A stretch of 64,000 nt of DNA from Caulobacterales bacterium (GTDB lineage: Bacteria; Pseudomonadota; Alphaproteobacteria; Caulobacterales; Caulobacteraceae): positions 62,001 through 126,000 of the forward strand of contig JAEKKJ010000015.1 in the NCBI GenBank assembly GCA_019510435.1. The letters are read 5' to 3'. Of the stretch, positions 53,354-63,574 are shown piece by piece. The stretch's first letter is position 1, and each line of letters opens with the position of its first letter. The position numbers and the translations under genes are program-made. A model generated the notes under the pieces. That model did no database searches and was not told the origin of the DNA. It worked only from the letters and a program-made list of their open reading frames with translations.

Positions 53354-55786
53354 CTAGGTTCCCCGCGGCTTCGCGCGCGTGGTCGGCGCCGCGGCCGCGG
53401 GGTCCTCTGGCCAGACGTGCCGCGGATAGCGGCCGCGCATGTCGGTGCGCACGTCCTTCCAGCTGCCCTTCCAGAAGCCCGGCAGGTCCTGGGTGGTCTG
53501 GATCGGCCGGTGCGCGGGCGAGAGCAGCGCCAGGGTGAGCGGGACGCCGCCTACGGTCGGGTGCTGGGCCAGGCCGTAGACCTCCTGCACCCGCACCTCC
53601 ACACGCGGACCGCCCTCGGCGGCGTAGTCGATGGCGAAGCTGTTGCCGGTGGGGGCCGTCCAGCGGGCGGGAGCTTCAGCGTCCAGGCGGCGCTGCAGGT
53701 CCCACGGGACCAGACTGCGCAAAGCGCCGTCCAGGACGTCAGGGCGCAGGGCCGACAGCGACCGCACGCCCGTAAGCAGCGGCGTGAGCCACTCGTCCAA
53801 CCGCTCGAGCAGGGCGCTGTCGGAGAGGTCGGGCCAGTCCGCGGACTGCGCGCGAAGGAAGGCCGCCCGCTCGCGCAAGGACCGGGCCGCCTCGCCCCAG
53901 GGCAAGGCGCCGAGCCCCTCGCGCCGCACCCGCGCCGCCAGGGCGTGGGCGATCAGGGCCGGGTCCGGATTGTCGTCGACGCTTTCGCGGATGGTCAGTC
54001 GCCCCAGGCGCACGATCCGCTTGGCGCGCAGCCGCCCGCCGCCGCTTTCCTCCAGCCGCTCTTCGGTCTCGAACTGGTCCGCGAAGGCCTCCAGGTCCGA
54101 GGGCTCCAGCGGCGCCGCAAGGAGGATGCGGTCGCGGCGCTCGCCGCCGCCCAGCTCGGCGATGGCCAGCCACGGCGCGCGCGCCAGGGCGTCGGTGGGC
54201 TCGACGAAGGCCCCGCGACCCGTGACCAGCTGGAACTCGCCCTGCCCGCCCCGCGCCTTGGCGACGCGCTCCGGATAGGCGAAGGCGAGCAGCAGGCCGT
54301 CCGAGAGCGGCTCTCCCCTCCCGGCCTTGCCTGCGGCGCCCGCCCAGCGGTCGGCCAGCGCCTGGGCGTCGCGGGCCCGGGGGCTGCGGTCGCGCTCGAA
54401 AGCCTCCAGCCGGTGGCGCAGGTCGGCGTCACGGCCGCCCAGGCCCCGCTCGGTCACCAGGGCGGCGATGCCGGCCGCCCGGCGGGCCTGGCCCGTCTCC
54501 GCCGCCTTCAGCACCATGTGCGCGAGCCGCGGCGGCAGCGGCATGTCGGCCAGCGCCCGACCGTGCGCGGTGAGCACGCCGGCTTCGTCCAGGGCCTCAA
54601 GCCGCCGCAGCAGGGCGCGGGCTTCGGCGAAGGCGGCGGCCGGCGGCGGGTCGAGGAAAGCGAGCTCCGCGACGTCCTTTGCGCCCCACCGCGCGAGGTC
54701 CAGGGCCAGGCCCGAGAGGTCCGCGTCCAGGATCTCCGGGTCGCCATAGGACGGCAGCGCCCGGGTCTCGGCCTCGTCCCACAGGCGGTAGCAGGCGCCC
54801 GGTTCTGTGCGCCCTGCGCGGCCCCGGCGCTGGTCGGCGGCGGCGCGCGAGACCCGCACGGTGGCCAGGCGGGTCAGCCCGCTCGCCGGATCGTAGCGGG
54901 GCACGCGGGCCAGGCCGCAGTCGATCACCACCCGCACGCCCTCGATGGTCAGGCTGGTCTCGGCGATGGAGGTGGCCAGCACCACCTTGCGGCGTCCGGC
55001 CGGCGCGGGCTCGATGGCCCGGTCCTGGTCCCTGGGATCGAGCGCGCCGTAGAGCGGCGCGATGTCCACGTCTGGACGGCGCAACCGCTCGCCCAGCCGC
55101 TCCGCCGTGCGCAGGATCTCGCCCTGGCCCGGCAGGAACACCAGGAGGCTGCCCGGCTCCTCCGCCAGCGCCCGCTCGACGGCGCGCACCACCTGGTCCT
55201 CCAGGCGCAACCGATCGTCACGGCCGAGGTAGCGCGTCTCCACCGGGAACATCCGCCCCAGGCTCTCCACCAACGGGGCGTCGCCCAGCAGGCGCCCGAC
55301 AGCGGCGCCGTCCAGGGTGGCGGACATCACCAGCAGCCGCAGGTCCTCGCGCAACAGGCGTTGGGCGTCGCGCGCCAGGGCCAGGCCCAGGTCGGCGTCC
55401 AGGCTGCGCTCGTGGAACTCGTCGAAGACCACGCAGGCGACGCCCGCCAGTTCGGGGTCGGCCAGGATCATCCGGGTGAAGACACCCTCGGTGACCACCT
55501 CGATGCGCGTCGCCGCCGAGACCCGCGACTGCATCCGCACCCGAAAGCCCACCGTCTGGCCGACGGCGTCACCCAGGGTCGAGGCCATGCGGGCGGCCGC
55601 GGCGCGAGCGGCCAGGCGGCGCGGCTCCAGCACGATGATCTTGCCGCCGTCCACCCACGGCTCGGCCAGCAGCTCCAGCGGCACGACCGTGGTCTTGCCG
55701 GCCCCGGGCGGCGCCACCAGGACAGCGGCGTTGCGCTGGACGAGCGCGGCCTTCAGCGCGGGCAGGGCCTCGTGGACGGGAAGCAT
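53354..55786 (-). CDS. hrpB: ATP-dependent helicase HrpB
   Basis: A DEAH-box RNA helicase of 810 residues. Motif I is APPGAGKTT, motif II DEFHERS (the DExH form), motif III VMSATLDG, motif VI DQRRGRAGRTEPG. The HA2 domain and the HrpB-specific C-terminal domain (GYxxHVWPEDP-like end RYPRHVWPEDP) are present. The biological role of HrpB is poorly known; it is not related to type III secretion HrpB. ATG at 55786. Confidence 0.96.
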   Translation of the reverse strand: MLPVHEALPALKAALVQRNAAVLVAPPGAGKTTVVPLELLAEPWVDGGKIIVLEPRRLAARAAAARMASTLGDAVGQTVGFRVRMQSRVSAATRIEVVTEGVFTRMILADPELAGVACVVFDEFHERSLDADLGLALARDAQRLLREDLRLLVMSATLDGAAVGRLLGDAPLVESLGRMFPVETRYLGRDDRLRLEDQVVRAVERALAEEPGSLLVFLPGQGEILRTAERLGERLRRPDVDIAPLYGALDPRDQDRAIEPAPAGRRKVVLATSIAETSLTIEGVRVVIDCGLARVPRYDPASGLTRLATVRVSRAAADQRRGRAGRTEPGACYRLWDEAETRALPSYGDPEILDADLSGLALDLARWGAKDVAELAFLDPPPAAAFAEARALLRRLEALDEAGVLTAHGRALADMPLPPRLAHMVLKAAETGQARRAAGIAALVTERGLGGRDADLRHRLEAFERDRSPRARDAQALADRWAGAAGKAGRGEPLSDGLLLAFAYPERVAKARGGQGEFQLVTGRGAFVEPTDALARAPWLAIAELGGGERRDRILLAAPLEPSDLEAFADQFETEERLEESGGGRLRAKRIVRLGRLTIRESVDDNPDPALIAHALAARVRREGLGALPWGEAARSLRERAAFLRAQSADWPDLSDSALLERLDEWLTPLLTGVRSLSALRPDVLDGALRSLVPWDLQRRLDAEAPARWTAPTGNSFAIDYAAEGGPRVEVRVQEVYGLAQHPTVGGVPLTLALLSPAHRPIQTTQDLPGFWKGSWKDVRTDMRGRYPRHVWPEDPAAAAPTTRAKPRGT

Positions 55787-55882
55787 CGCGCGCCCTGTAG
55801 CGCGCCGTTCGCAGATGCGCCAACCCGCGGCGCTTGACCGTTGGGCCGCAAGCAAGCCACGGTCCGCGCAACATTAATTCCA

Positions 55883-55900
55883 GGCGGCCGGGGGGCCGCC
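55883..55900. promoter_or_regulatory. GC hairpin in the leader of the amino-acid permease gene
   Basis: GGCGGCC-GGGG-GGCCGCC is a perfect 7-bp stem ending 13 bp before the permease ATG and 4 bp before its GGAGG. It could modulate translation of the permease. Confidence 0.4.
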
Positions 55901-55913
55901 ATTCGGAGGAACT

Positions 55914-57521
55914 ATGTGGCGCACCAAGCCGCTCGACGCGATACTCGCGACGGCTGAGAAGAAATCGCTGAAACGATCGCTGGGGCCCTTCCAACTGACC
56001 ATGTTGGGCATCGGCGCGGTCATCGGCACCGGGATCTTCGTCCTCACCGCCACGGCGGCGCAGAAGGCCGGTCCAGGCATGATGATCTCCTTCATCATCG
56101 CGGGGTCGGTCTGCGCGGTCGCGGCGCTTTGCTACTCCGAACTGGCCTCGATGGTGCCCGTCGCGGGCTCGGCCTACACCTACTCCTATGCGGTGCTGGG
56201 CGAGCTGATGGCCTGGCTGGTGGGCTGGGCCCTGATCCTGGAATACGCCCTGGGCGCAAGCGCCGTGGCGGTCGGCTGGTCCGGGCACATCGTAGGCCTG
56301 CTGGATTCCCTTGGAATGCACTTGCCGCACGCCTTGACCGTCGGGCCAAAGATGTCGTTCGGCAACTTCCTGGAGGGCGGAGAGCCCGGCGGGATCTTGA
56401 ACCTGCCGGCGGTGATCATCACCGTGGCCGTAACGGCGCTACTGATCATCGGCACCAATGAAAGCGCGACCGTGAACGCGATCCTGGTGGCGGTGAAGGT
56501 CGCCGCCCTGACGCTGTTCATCGTGCTCACCCTGCCGATGATCACGGGGCACCCGGAGCACTTCAAGCCCTTCGCGCCGCGCGGCTGGGGCAATCCGCTC
56601 GACGGCAAGGGCGTGGGGGTGTTGGGCGCAGCCGCCTCGATCTTCTTCGCCTACGTGGGCTTCGACGCGGTCTCCACCGCGGCCGAGGAGACCAAGAATC
56701 CGCAGCGCAACGTGCCGATCGGCCTGATCGGATCGCTGCTGATCTGCACCCTGTTCTACCTGCTGGCCGCCGGCGGAGCGATCGGCGCCTTTGGCGCCCA
56801 GCCCCTCGCCGACGCCAACGGCGTGGCCTATGCCGCCGGCTCGCCCGAGCTCGCGCAACGCTGCCTCGAGATCGGGGCGCACGCGCCGCTGGTCTGCTCC
56901 AAGGAGGCCCTGGCCTACGTGCTGCGCGAAGTCAGCCACCCGGTGTTCGGCAACCTGGTCGCCCTGGCGGCCACCATCGCCCTGCCCTCCGTGGTGCTGC
57001 TGATGATGTTCGGCCAGACGCGCGTCTTCTTCGTGATGGCGCGCGACGGCCTGCTGCCCACGGCGCTGTCGGCGGTGCACCCGAAGTTCCGGACCCCGTG
57101 GGCGATCACCCTGGTCACCGGCGTCGTCGTGGCCATCGCCGCGGCCTTTCTGCCGGTGGGCACGCTGGCCGACTACTCCAATTCCGGCACCCTGTTTGCC
57201 TTCGCGGCGGTGTCGTTGGGCGTGATGGTGTTGCGCTTCACCGATCCCAAGCGGCACCGGCCGTTCCGGACGCCGTTCGTCTTTGTCGTGGCGCCGCTCT
57301 CGATCCTGGGCTGCGTCGTGCTGTTCGTGAGCCTCGACGACAAATCGCGGATCCTCTTCTACAGCTGGACCGCGATCGGCCTGGTCTTCTACTTCGCCTA
57401 CGGGTTCTGGAACTCGCACGTCCGTCGGGGCGTGGTGGACGTCCACGAGCTCGACGACGATGCGCCGCCCGGCTCGGTGGCGCCGATGCCGGGGGCGCCC
57501 TCGCCCACGGATAGGACCTGA
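55914..57521 (+). CDS. APC-family cationic amino-acid permease
   Basis: A 535-residue inner-membrane transporter with about 12-14 helices. The conserved first segment is TMLGIGAVIGTGIFVLT, then AALCYSELASMVPVAGSAYTY, and FAYVGFDAVSTAAEETKNPQRNVP (helix 6-loop) typical of the CAT/YfnA subgroup. Probably imports a cationic or neutral amino acid. GGAGG precedes the ATG. Confidence 0.95.
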   Translation: MWRTKPLDAILATAEKKSLKRSLGPFQLTMLGIGAVIGTGIFVLTATAAQKAGPGMMISFIIAGSVCAVAALCYSELASMVPVAGSAYTYSYAVLGELMAWLVGWALILEYALGASAVAVGWSGHIVGLLDSLGMHLPHALTVGPKMSFGNFLEGGEPGGILNLPAVIITVAVTALLIIGTNESATVNAILVAVKVAALTLFIVLTLPMITGHPEHFKPFAPRGWGNPLDGKGVGVLGAAASIFFAYVGFDAVSTAAEETKNPQRNVPIGLIGSLLICTLFYLLAAGGAIGAFGAQPLADANGVAYAAGSPELAQRCLEIGAHAPLVCSKEALAYVLREVSHPVFGNLVALAATIALPSVVLLMMFGQTRVFFVMARDGLLPTALSAVHPKFRTPWAITLVTGVVVAIAAAFLPVGTLADYSNSGTLFAFAAVSLGVMVLRFTDPKRHRPFRTPFVFVVAPLSILGCVVLFVSLDDKSRILFYSWTAIGLVFYFAYGFWNSHVRRGVVDVHELDDDAPPGSVAPMPGAPSPTDRT

Positions 57522-57532
57522 GCGACGCCCAG

Positions 57533-57666
57533 CCCTCCTCTTCAGGGCAGGGTGGACGGCGCGCAGCGCCGGACGGGTGGGGGTTTCGCGACCGGGCGCC
57601 GCGCCTGATCGATTGACCCCCACCCCGCTCCGCCTGGCGGAGTCGTCCCTCCCCTGAAGAGGAGGG
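57533..57666. repeat. 134-bp nested palindromic intergenic element
   Basis: The outer arms CCCTCCTCTTCAGGG (57533-57547) and CCCTGAAGAGGAGGG (57652-57666) are perfectly complementary over 15 bp. Inside, GGGTGGGGGT (57575-57584) pairs with ACCCCCACCC (57616-57625), and small hairpins lie between. The whole can form a cruciform. It lies between the permease and the MBL gene. Elements of this kind are scattered in Caulobacteraceae genomes. Confidence 0.8.
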
Positions 57667-57705
57667 ATGGAAATTTACGCCCCGAACCCCGATCATAGGG
57701 GCGAC

Positions 57706-58383
57706 ATGAACGCTCCCCAGCCGCCGCTGCCGATCCGCGCCCTCGTCGCCCCGGTGACGCCCCTTCAGCAGAACTGCACCATCGTCTGGTGCGCCCGCAC
57801 CAAGAAGGCGGCCGTCATCGATCCCGGCGGCGAGGTCCCGCGGCTGCTCGCGGCGCTGAAGGAACAGGACCTGACGCTGGAGAAGATCTGGATCACCCAC
57901 GGCCACCTGGACCACGCCGGCGGCACGGCGGCGCTGAAAGAGGCGACCGCCGTCCCGATCGAGGGCCCGCATCCCGACGACCAGTTCTGGATCGACGACA
58001 TCGGCGCGTCCGGCGCCAAGTGGGGCATGCCCGACGCGCGCGGCTTCACGCCCGACCGCTGGCTGGGCGATGGCGACACGGTGACGCTGGGCGAGACCGA
58101 GTTCGAGGTCATCCACTGCCCCGGCCACACCCCGGGCCATGTGGTGTTCTTCCACCGCCAGGCGCGCTTCGCCCAGGTCGGCGACGTACTGTTCCAGGGC
58201 TCCATCGGCCGGACCGATTTCCCGAGGGGGAACCACCAGCAGCTGATCGACTCGATCACCCGCAAGCTCTGGCCGCTAGGCGACGACGTGCGCTTCGTGC
58301 CGGGCCACGGGCCGATGTCCACCTTCGGCCAGGAGCGGCGCACCAACCCGTTCGTGGCCGACGAGGTGCTGGCCGATCAATGA
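57706..58383 (+). CDS. Metallo-beta-lactamase-fold hydrolase (YcbL/GloB-like)
   Basis: A 225-residue MBL-fold enzyme. The metal motif is THGHLDHAGG, with further ligands in HCPGHTPGH, GDVLFQGSIGRTDF and PGHGP. GSIGRTDFPRG is typical of the YcbL glyoxalase II-like group, so hydrolysis of a glutathione thioester is likely. An in-frame ATG at 57667 sits on the palindrome edge with no spacing to its GGAGGG, so the ATG at 57706 is preferred. Confidence 0.92.
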   Translation: MNAPQPPLPIRALVAPVTPLQQNCTIVWCARTKKAAVIDPGGEVPRLLAALKEQDLTLEKIWITHGHLDHAGGTAALKEATAVPIEGPHPDDQFWIDDIGASGAKWGMPDARGFTPDRWLGDGDTVTLGETEFEVIHCPGHTPGHVVFFHRQARFAQVGDVLFQGSIGRTDFPRGNHQQLIDSITRKLWPLGDDVRFVPGHGPMSTFGQERRTNPFVADEVLADQ

Positions 58384-58393
58384 ACGTGGTGAA

Positions 58394-58423
58394 ACCTCGG
58401 TTTCAATTGAGACATTCCGAGGT
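58394..58423. promoter_or_regulatory. Nested palindrome between the MBL gene and the response regulator
   Basis: ACCTCGG (58394-58400) and CCGAGGT (58417-58423) flank a second dyad, GTTTCAATTGAGAC, whose core TCAATTGA is a perfect 8-bp palindrome. It is the only non-coding DNA upstream of the two-component operon and could be its operator or a terminator for the MBL gene. Confidence 0.5.
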
Positions 58424-58449
58424 TACGGCGGCCGGCCAAGGTCGCGGCC

Positions 58450-59187
58450 ATGGAGCTTGCAACTGACATGGCCGGGGCCGGCGCCCGCATCCTGATGGTC
58501 GACGACGACCCGGGGATCCGCGACGTGGTCTCCGACTTCCTGGGCCGCCACGGCTACAAGGTCGAGACCGCGGCCGATTCCAACGAGATGGAGCGCGTGC
58601 TGGAGCGCGGGCCCGTCGACCTGATCGTGCTCGACGTGATGCTGCCGGGCGAGGACGGCCTGGCGATCTGCCGCCGCCTCACCAGCGCCGAGTCCGGCCC
58701 GCCGATCATCATGCTGTCGGCCATGGGCGAAGACACCGACCGGATCGTGGGCCTGGAGCTTGGCGCCGACGACTACCTGGCCAAGCCCTGCAATCCGCGC
58801 GAACTGCTGGCGCGGGTGCGCGCGGTGCTGCGACGGGCCGAGCAGCGCAGCACTGGCGGCGCCCTGGGCGCGGGCTGTGAGTTCGCTGGCTGGCGGCTGG
58901 ACCTGGTGCGGCGCGAGCTGCGCTCGCCGCAGGGGGTGGTGGTGAACCTCTCCTCCGGCGAGTTCTCCCTGCTGCGCGCCTTCGTCGAGCGGCCGCAGCG
59001 GGTGCTGACCCGCGACCAGCTGCTGGAATTCGCCCGCGGGCCGGACTCCGACGCCTTCGACCGCGCCATCGATGTCCAGATCAGCCGGCTGCGGCGCAAG
59101 CTGGACGACGGCGGCGGCGGCCACGACCTGATCCGCACGATCCGCAACGAGGGCTATATGTTCACCGCCAAGGTGAAGCGCACGTGA
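58450..59187 (+). CDS. OmpR-family response regulator
   Basis: A 245-residue regulator. The receiver domain has the acidic pocket VDDDPGIRD, the phosphorylation site D62 in DLIVLDVMLPGEDG, the threonine/serine position MLSAMGE and the lysine in YLAKPCNPRE. The C-terminal winged helix is of the OmpR/PhoB type (FSLLRAFVERPQRVLTRDQL; RAIDVQISRLRRKL). It is followed by its sensor kinase after 13 bp. ATG 58468 is an alternative start. Confidence 0.96.
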   Translation: MELATDMAGAGARILMVDDDPGIRDVVSDFLGRHGYKVETAADSNEMERVLERGPVDLIVLDVMLPGEDGLAICRRLTSAESGPPIIMLSAMGEDTDRIVGLELGADDYLAKPCNPRELLARVRAVLRRAEQRSTGGALGAGCEFAGWRLDLVRRELRSPQGVVVNLSSGEFSLLRAFVERPQRVLTRDQLLEFARGPDSDAFDRAIDVQISRLRRKLDDGGGGHDLIRTIRNEGYMFTAKVKRT

Positions 59188-59200
59188 GGACGCCCCGCCG

Positions 59201-60541
59201 ATGAAGCGACTGGGCCGCCCCACCGCTCCGCTGCTGGTGCAGCTCCTGACGCTCACCGGCCTGACCCTGGTGGCCGCCTGGGCGATGAGCACGGCCCTGC
59301 TCTTCCTGCTGCCGCCGCCGGCGCCGGACTTCTATCGGCTGAGCGAGATCGAGCGCACCTTCCACGGCGCCACCCTGGTGTTCACCGAGCGCCGGCCGCT
59401 GGAGCTGGCGCGCGCCGACAAGCCGCCGACGCCCGCGCTGGAGGGACGCCTGATCCCGGCCATCCGCGATCGCATCGCCCAGGATCTGGGCGTCGCCCCA
59501 AGCGATGTGGTCCTGGCCGGCAAGCGAGGGCTGCTGGCCGACCGCCGGGTCGGGCGCATCATCCGCGACCGCGCCGCACGCGTGGGCCTGCATGACGAGG
59601 AGCACTTCCTGATCGGCCCGTTCGAGGTGGGCGTGCGCCAGCCGGACGGGACCTGGGCGGTGGTGCGCACCCAGCCGGCCTTCGGCCTCGGCGACTGGCA
59701 GCAGCGGGTGGCGCTGTGGTTCTCGCTGTCCGCCCTGGCCATGTCGCCGATCGCCTGGATCTACGCCCGGCGGCTGTCCAAGCCGATCCAGGTATTCGCC
59801 GAGGCCGCCGAGCGCCTGGGCCGCGACCCCGGCGCGCCGCCGCTGGAGGTCAAGGGGCCCGCCGAGATCGGCGTGGCGGCCCGGGCCTTCAACGAGATGC
59901 AGCAGCGCCTGCAGCGCTATGTGGAGGACCGCACGGCCATGGTGGGCGCCATCGCCCACGACCTGCGCACGCCGCTGACCCGCCTGCGCTTCCGTATCGA
60001 GCAGCTGCCCGAGGACCAGCGGGCCAAGTACGCCTCCGACCTGGACCAGATGGAGGAGATGATCGCCGCCACCCTGGCCTTCGTGCGTGACGCCACGCGG
60101 CCGGGCGAGCGCACGCCCCTGGAGCTGTCGTCGCTGGTGGAAAGCCTGTGCGACGAGATGGCCGAGACCGGGGCGGCCACCGAGGCCGAGGCCGGCGAGA
60201 AGGTGGTGCTGGAGGGCGACCCCATGGCGCTGCGCCGGCTGGTGGCCAACCTGTTGGAGAACGCGGTGAAGTTCGGCGGACGGGCGCGGGCGCGGGTGTT
60301 CGCCGACGCCGGCCACGCGGTGGTGGAGATCGACGACGACGGGCCGGGCATCCCGCCGCAGGACACCGAGCGGGTGTTCGAGCCCTTCTACCGGCGCGAG
60401 CCGTCGCGCAGCCGCCAGACCGGCGGGATCGGCCTGGGCCTGGCCGTCGTGCGCTCCATCGCCCGCGGCCACGGCGGCGACGTGAGCCTGATCAACCGCA
60501 CCGGCGGCGGCCTCACCGCCCGGGTGGAACTGCCGCTTTAA
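59201..60541 (+). CDS. EnvZ-like sensor histidine kinase
   Basis: A 446-residue kinase with two membrane helices (LLTLTGLTLVAAWAMSTALL; VALWFSLSALAMSPIAWIYA), a periplasmic loop of about 140 residues, a HAMP linker, HisKA with H253 in GAIAHDLRTPLTRL, and an HATPase domain (LLENAVKFG, DDDGPGIP, TGGIGLGLAVVRS). Partner of the upstream OmpR-type regulator. The signal is unknown. Confidence 0.95.
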   Translation: MKRLGRPTAPLLVQLLTLTGLTLVAAWAMSTALLFLLPPPAPDFYRLSEIERTFHGATLVFTERRPLELARADKPPTPALEGRLIPAIRDRIAQDLGVAPSDVVLAGKRGLLADRRVGRIIRDRAARVGLHDEEHFLIGPFEVGVRQPDGTWAVVRTQPAFGLGDWQQRVALWFSLSALAMSPIAWIYARRLSKPIQVFAEAAERLGRDPGAPPLEVKGPAEIGVAARAFNEMQQRLQRYVEDRTAMVGAIAHDLRTPLTRLRFRIEQLPEDQRAKYASDLDQMEEMIAATLAFVRDATRPGERTPLELSSLVESLCDEMAETGAATEAEAGEKVVLEGDPMALRRLVANLLENAVKFGGRARARVFADAGHAVVEIDDDGPGIPPQDTERVFEPFYRREPSRSRQTGGIGLGLAVVRSIARGHGGDVSLINRTGGGLTARVELPL

Positions 60542-60650
60542 CTGGCGGATCAGGCGGTTCCGGCGCTCGGCCGGGAATAACTACGGCCCCTTCACGCAAC
60601 CTCTACCTGCCCTCGGGGGTTAGCCTCACCGCAAGCCCCTGCGAGACGCC

Positions 60651-60782
60651 ATGTCCGAGCCGGAGAACCGACACGACAAGGACCCCACTCCCCAGAGCGC
60701 GCCGCCCCGCGCTCACGGCAGCCGACCGATGGCGAACGGTCGGCCGCTGAACGCCTCGCGAGTCCCCTTCGCCGACCGATGA
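60651..60782 (+). CDS. Possible 43-residue small protein ahead of the KGG gene
   Basis: ATG 60651 to TGA 60780-60782 encodes a hydrophilic Pro/Arg-rich peptide (starts MSEPENRHDKDPTPQSAPPR). Its stop lies in the GAGGAG ribosome-binding site of the KGG gene, so the two would be coupled. Its own ribosome-binding site is weak. A degenerate EcfG-type promoter (GGAAT-N16-CGCA, 60574-60598) lies upstream. Confidence 0.35.
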   Translation: MSEPENRHDKDPTPQSAPPRAHGSRPMANGRPLNASRVPFADR

Positions 60783-60795
60783 GGAGAGCCTCTCC

Positions 60796-61008
60796 ATGCC
60801 AAGCGTCGACACCGGCAAGCCCCGCGCCCGGCGCGGATTTGCCGCCATGAATCCCGAACGCCGCCGTGAGATCGCCCGCAAGGGCGGCGCCAGCGTGCCG
60901 GGTGAAAAGCGCAGCTTCGCCAAGGACCGCGACCTCGCGGCCTCGGCGGGCCGCAAGGGCGGCGAAGCCTCCCGCGGCGGCGGCCGTACGCGCGGCCGCG
61001 AAAGCTAG
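60796..61008 (+). CDS. KGG-repeat general stress protein
   Basis: A 70-residue basic protein with two KGG stress repeats: RRGFAAMNPERRREIARKGG and SFAKDRDLAASAGRKGGEAS (each a single repeat). YciG/GsiB-type proteins of this family are small hydrophilins induced by general stress. In alphaproteobacteria members of the family are often in the EcfG regulon. A terminator follows and the egtB-egtD gene is convergent. Confidence 0.9.
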   Translation: MPSVDTGKPRARRGFAAMNPERRREIARKGGASVPGEKRSFAKDRDLAASAGRKGGEASRGGGRTRGRES

Positions 61009-61035
61009 ACCCGCCACCTGATCCGCCGGACCGCC

Positions 61036-61065
61036 AGCCCTTCTCCCCCGCGGGAGGAGGGCTTT
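61036..61065. terminator. Intrinsic terminator after the KGG gene
   Basis: AGCCCTTCTCCC and GGGAGGAGGGCT pair over 12 bp with one G-T wobble, with a 4-6 base loop, followed by TTT on the plus strand. It lies 30 bp from the egtB-egtD stop, so it may serve both genes. Confidence 0.65.
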
Positions 61066-61094
61066 GGCGCGTGGGGAATTGCGCGGCGGTGGCC

Positions 61095-63317
<2,223 letters not shown>

Positions 63318-63440
63318 CAGAACTCCCTCGGCCGGCCCGGATCGGGGGGCCCCTGCTCCCATCCGCGGATGTGGGGACGATCGCGGCTCGCCACAACGCA
63401 TGGCGCCCAAGCGAAATGGGGCGCCGACGCGAAATGGGGC

Positions 63441-63465
63441 AACGCGGTCTCCGCGGCCAAGTTCC
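63441..63465 (-). promoter_or_regulatory. EcfG-type promoter of egtB-egtD
   Basis: On the minus strand GGAAC (63465-63461), 16 bp, then CGTT (63444-63441): a perfect match to the alphaproteobacterial general-stress consensus GGAAC-N16/17-CGTT. It is about 124 bp upstream of the ATG at 63317. Confidence 0.75.
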
Positions 63466-63487
63466 GCAATTCCGCCACCGTTCCCAC

Positions 63488-63512
63488 GGAACGGATGGGC
63501 GGGCGCTGCGTT
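63488..63512 (+). promoter_or_regulatory. EcfG-type promoter of the ECF sigma gene
   Basis: GGAAC (63488-63492), 16 bp, then CGTT (63509-63512), a perfect match to the EcfG consensus, 62 bp upstream of the sigma gene ATG. The spacing between the two divergent -35 boxes is 22 bp. Confidence 0.75.
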
Positions 63513-63574
63513 CAACCGGCGCTGGTGGCAGGCGTGTTCCGGTCGGGCGGCCGGGTTAGTTCCTAGGGGTCTGT

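Noticed and set aside
53417..55837. 806-codon plus-strand open frame opposite hrpB
   Set aside because: Antisense shadow of hrpB with no coherent motif; hrpB itself has all helicase motifs.
57667..57705. Start of the MBL gene at ATG 57667
   Set aside because: The GGAGGG before it is the arm of a palindrome with no spacing to the ATG, and the added 13 residues do not fit the family.
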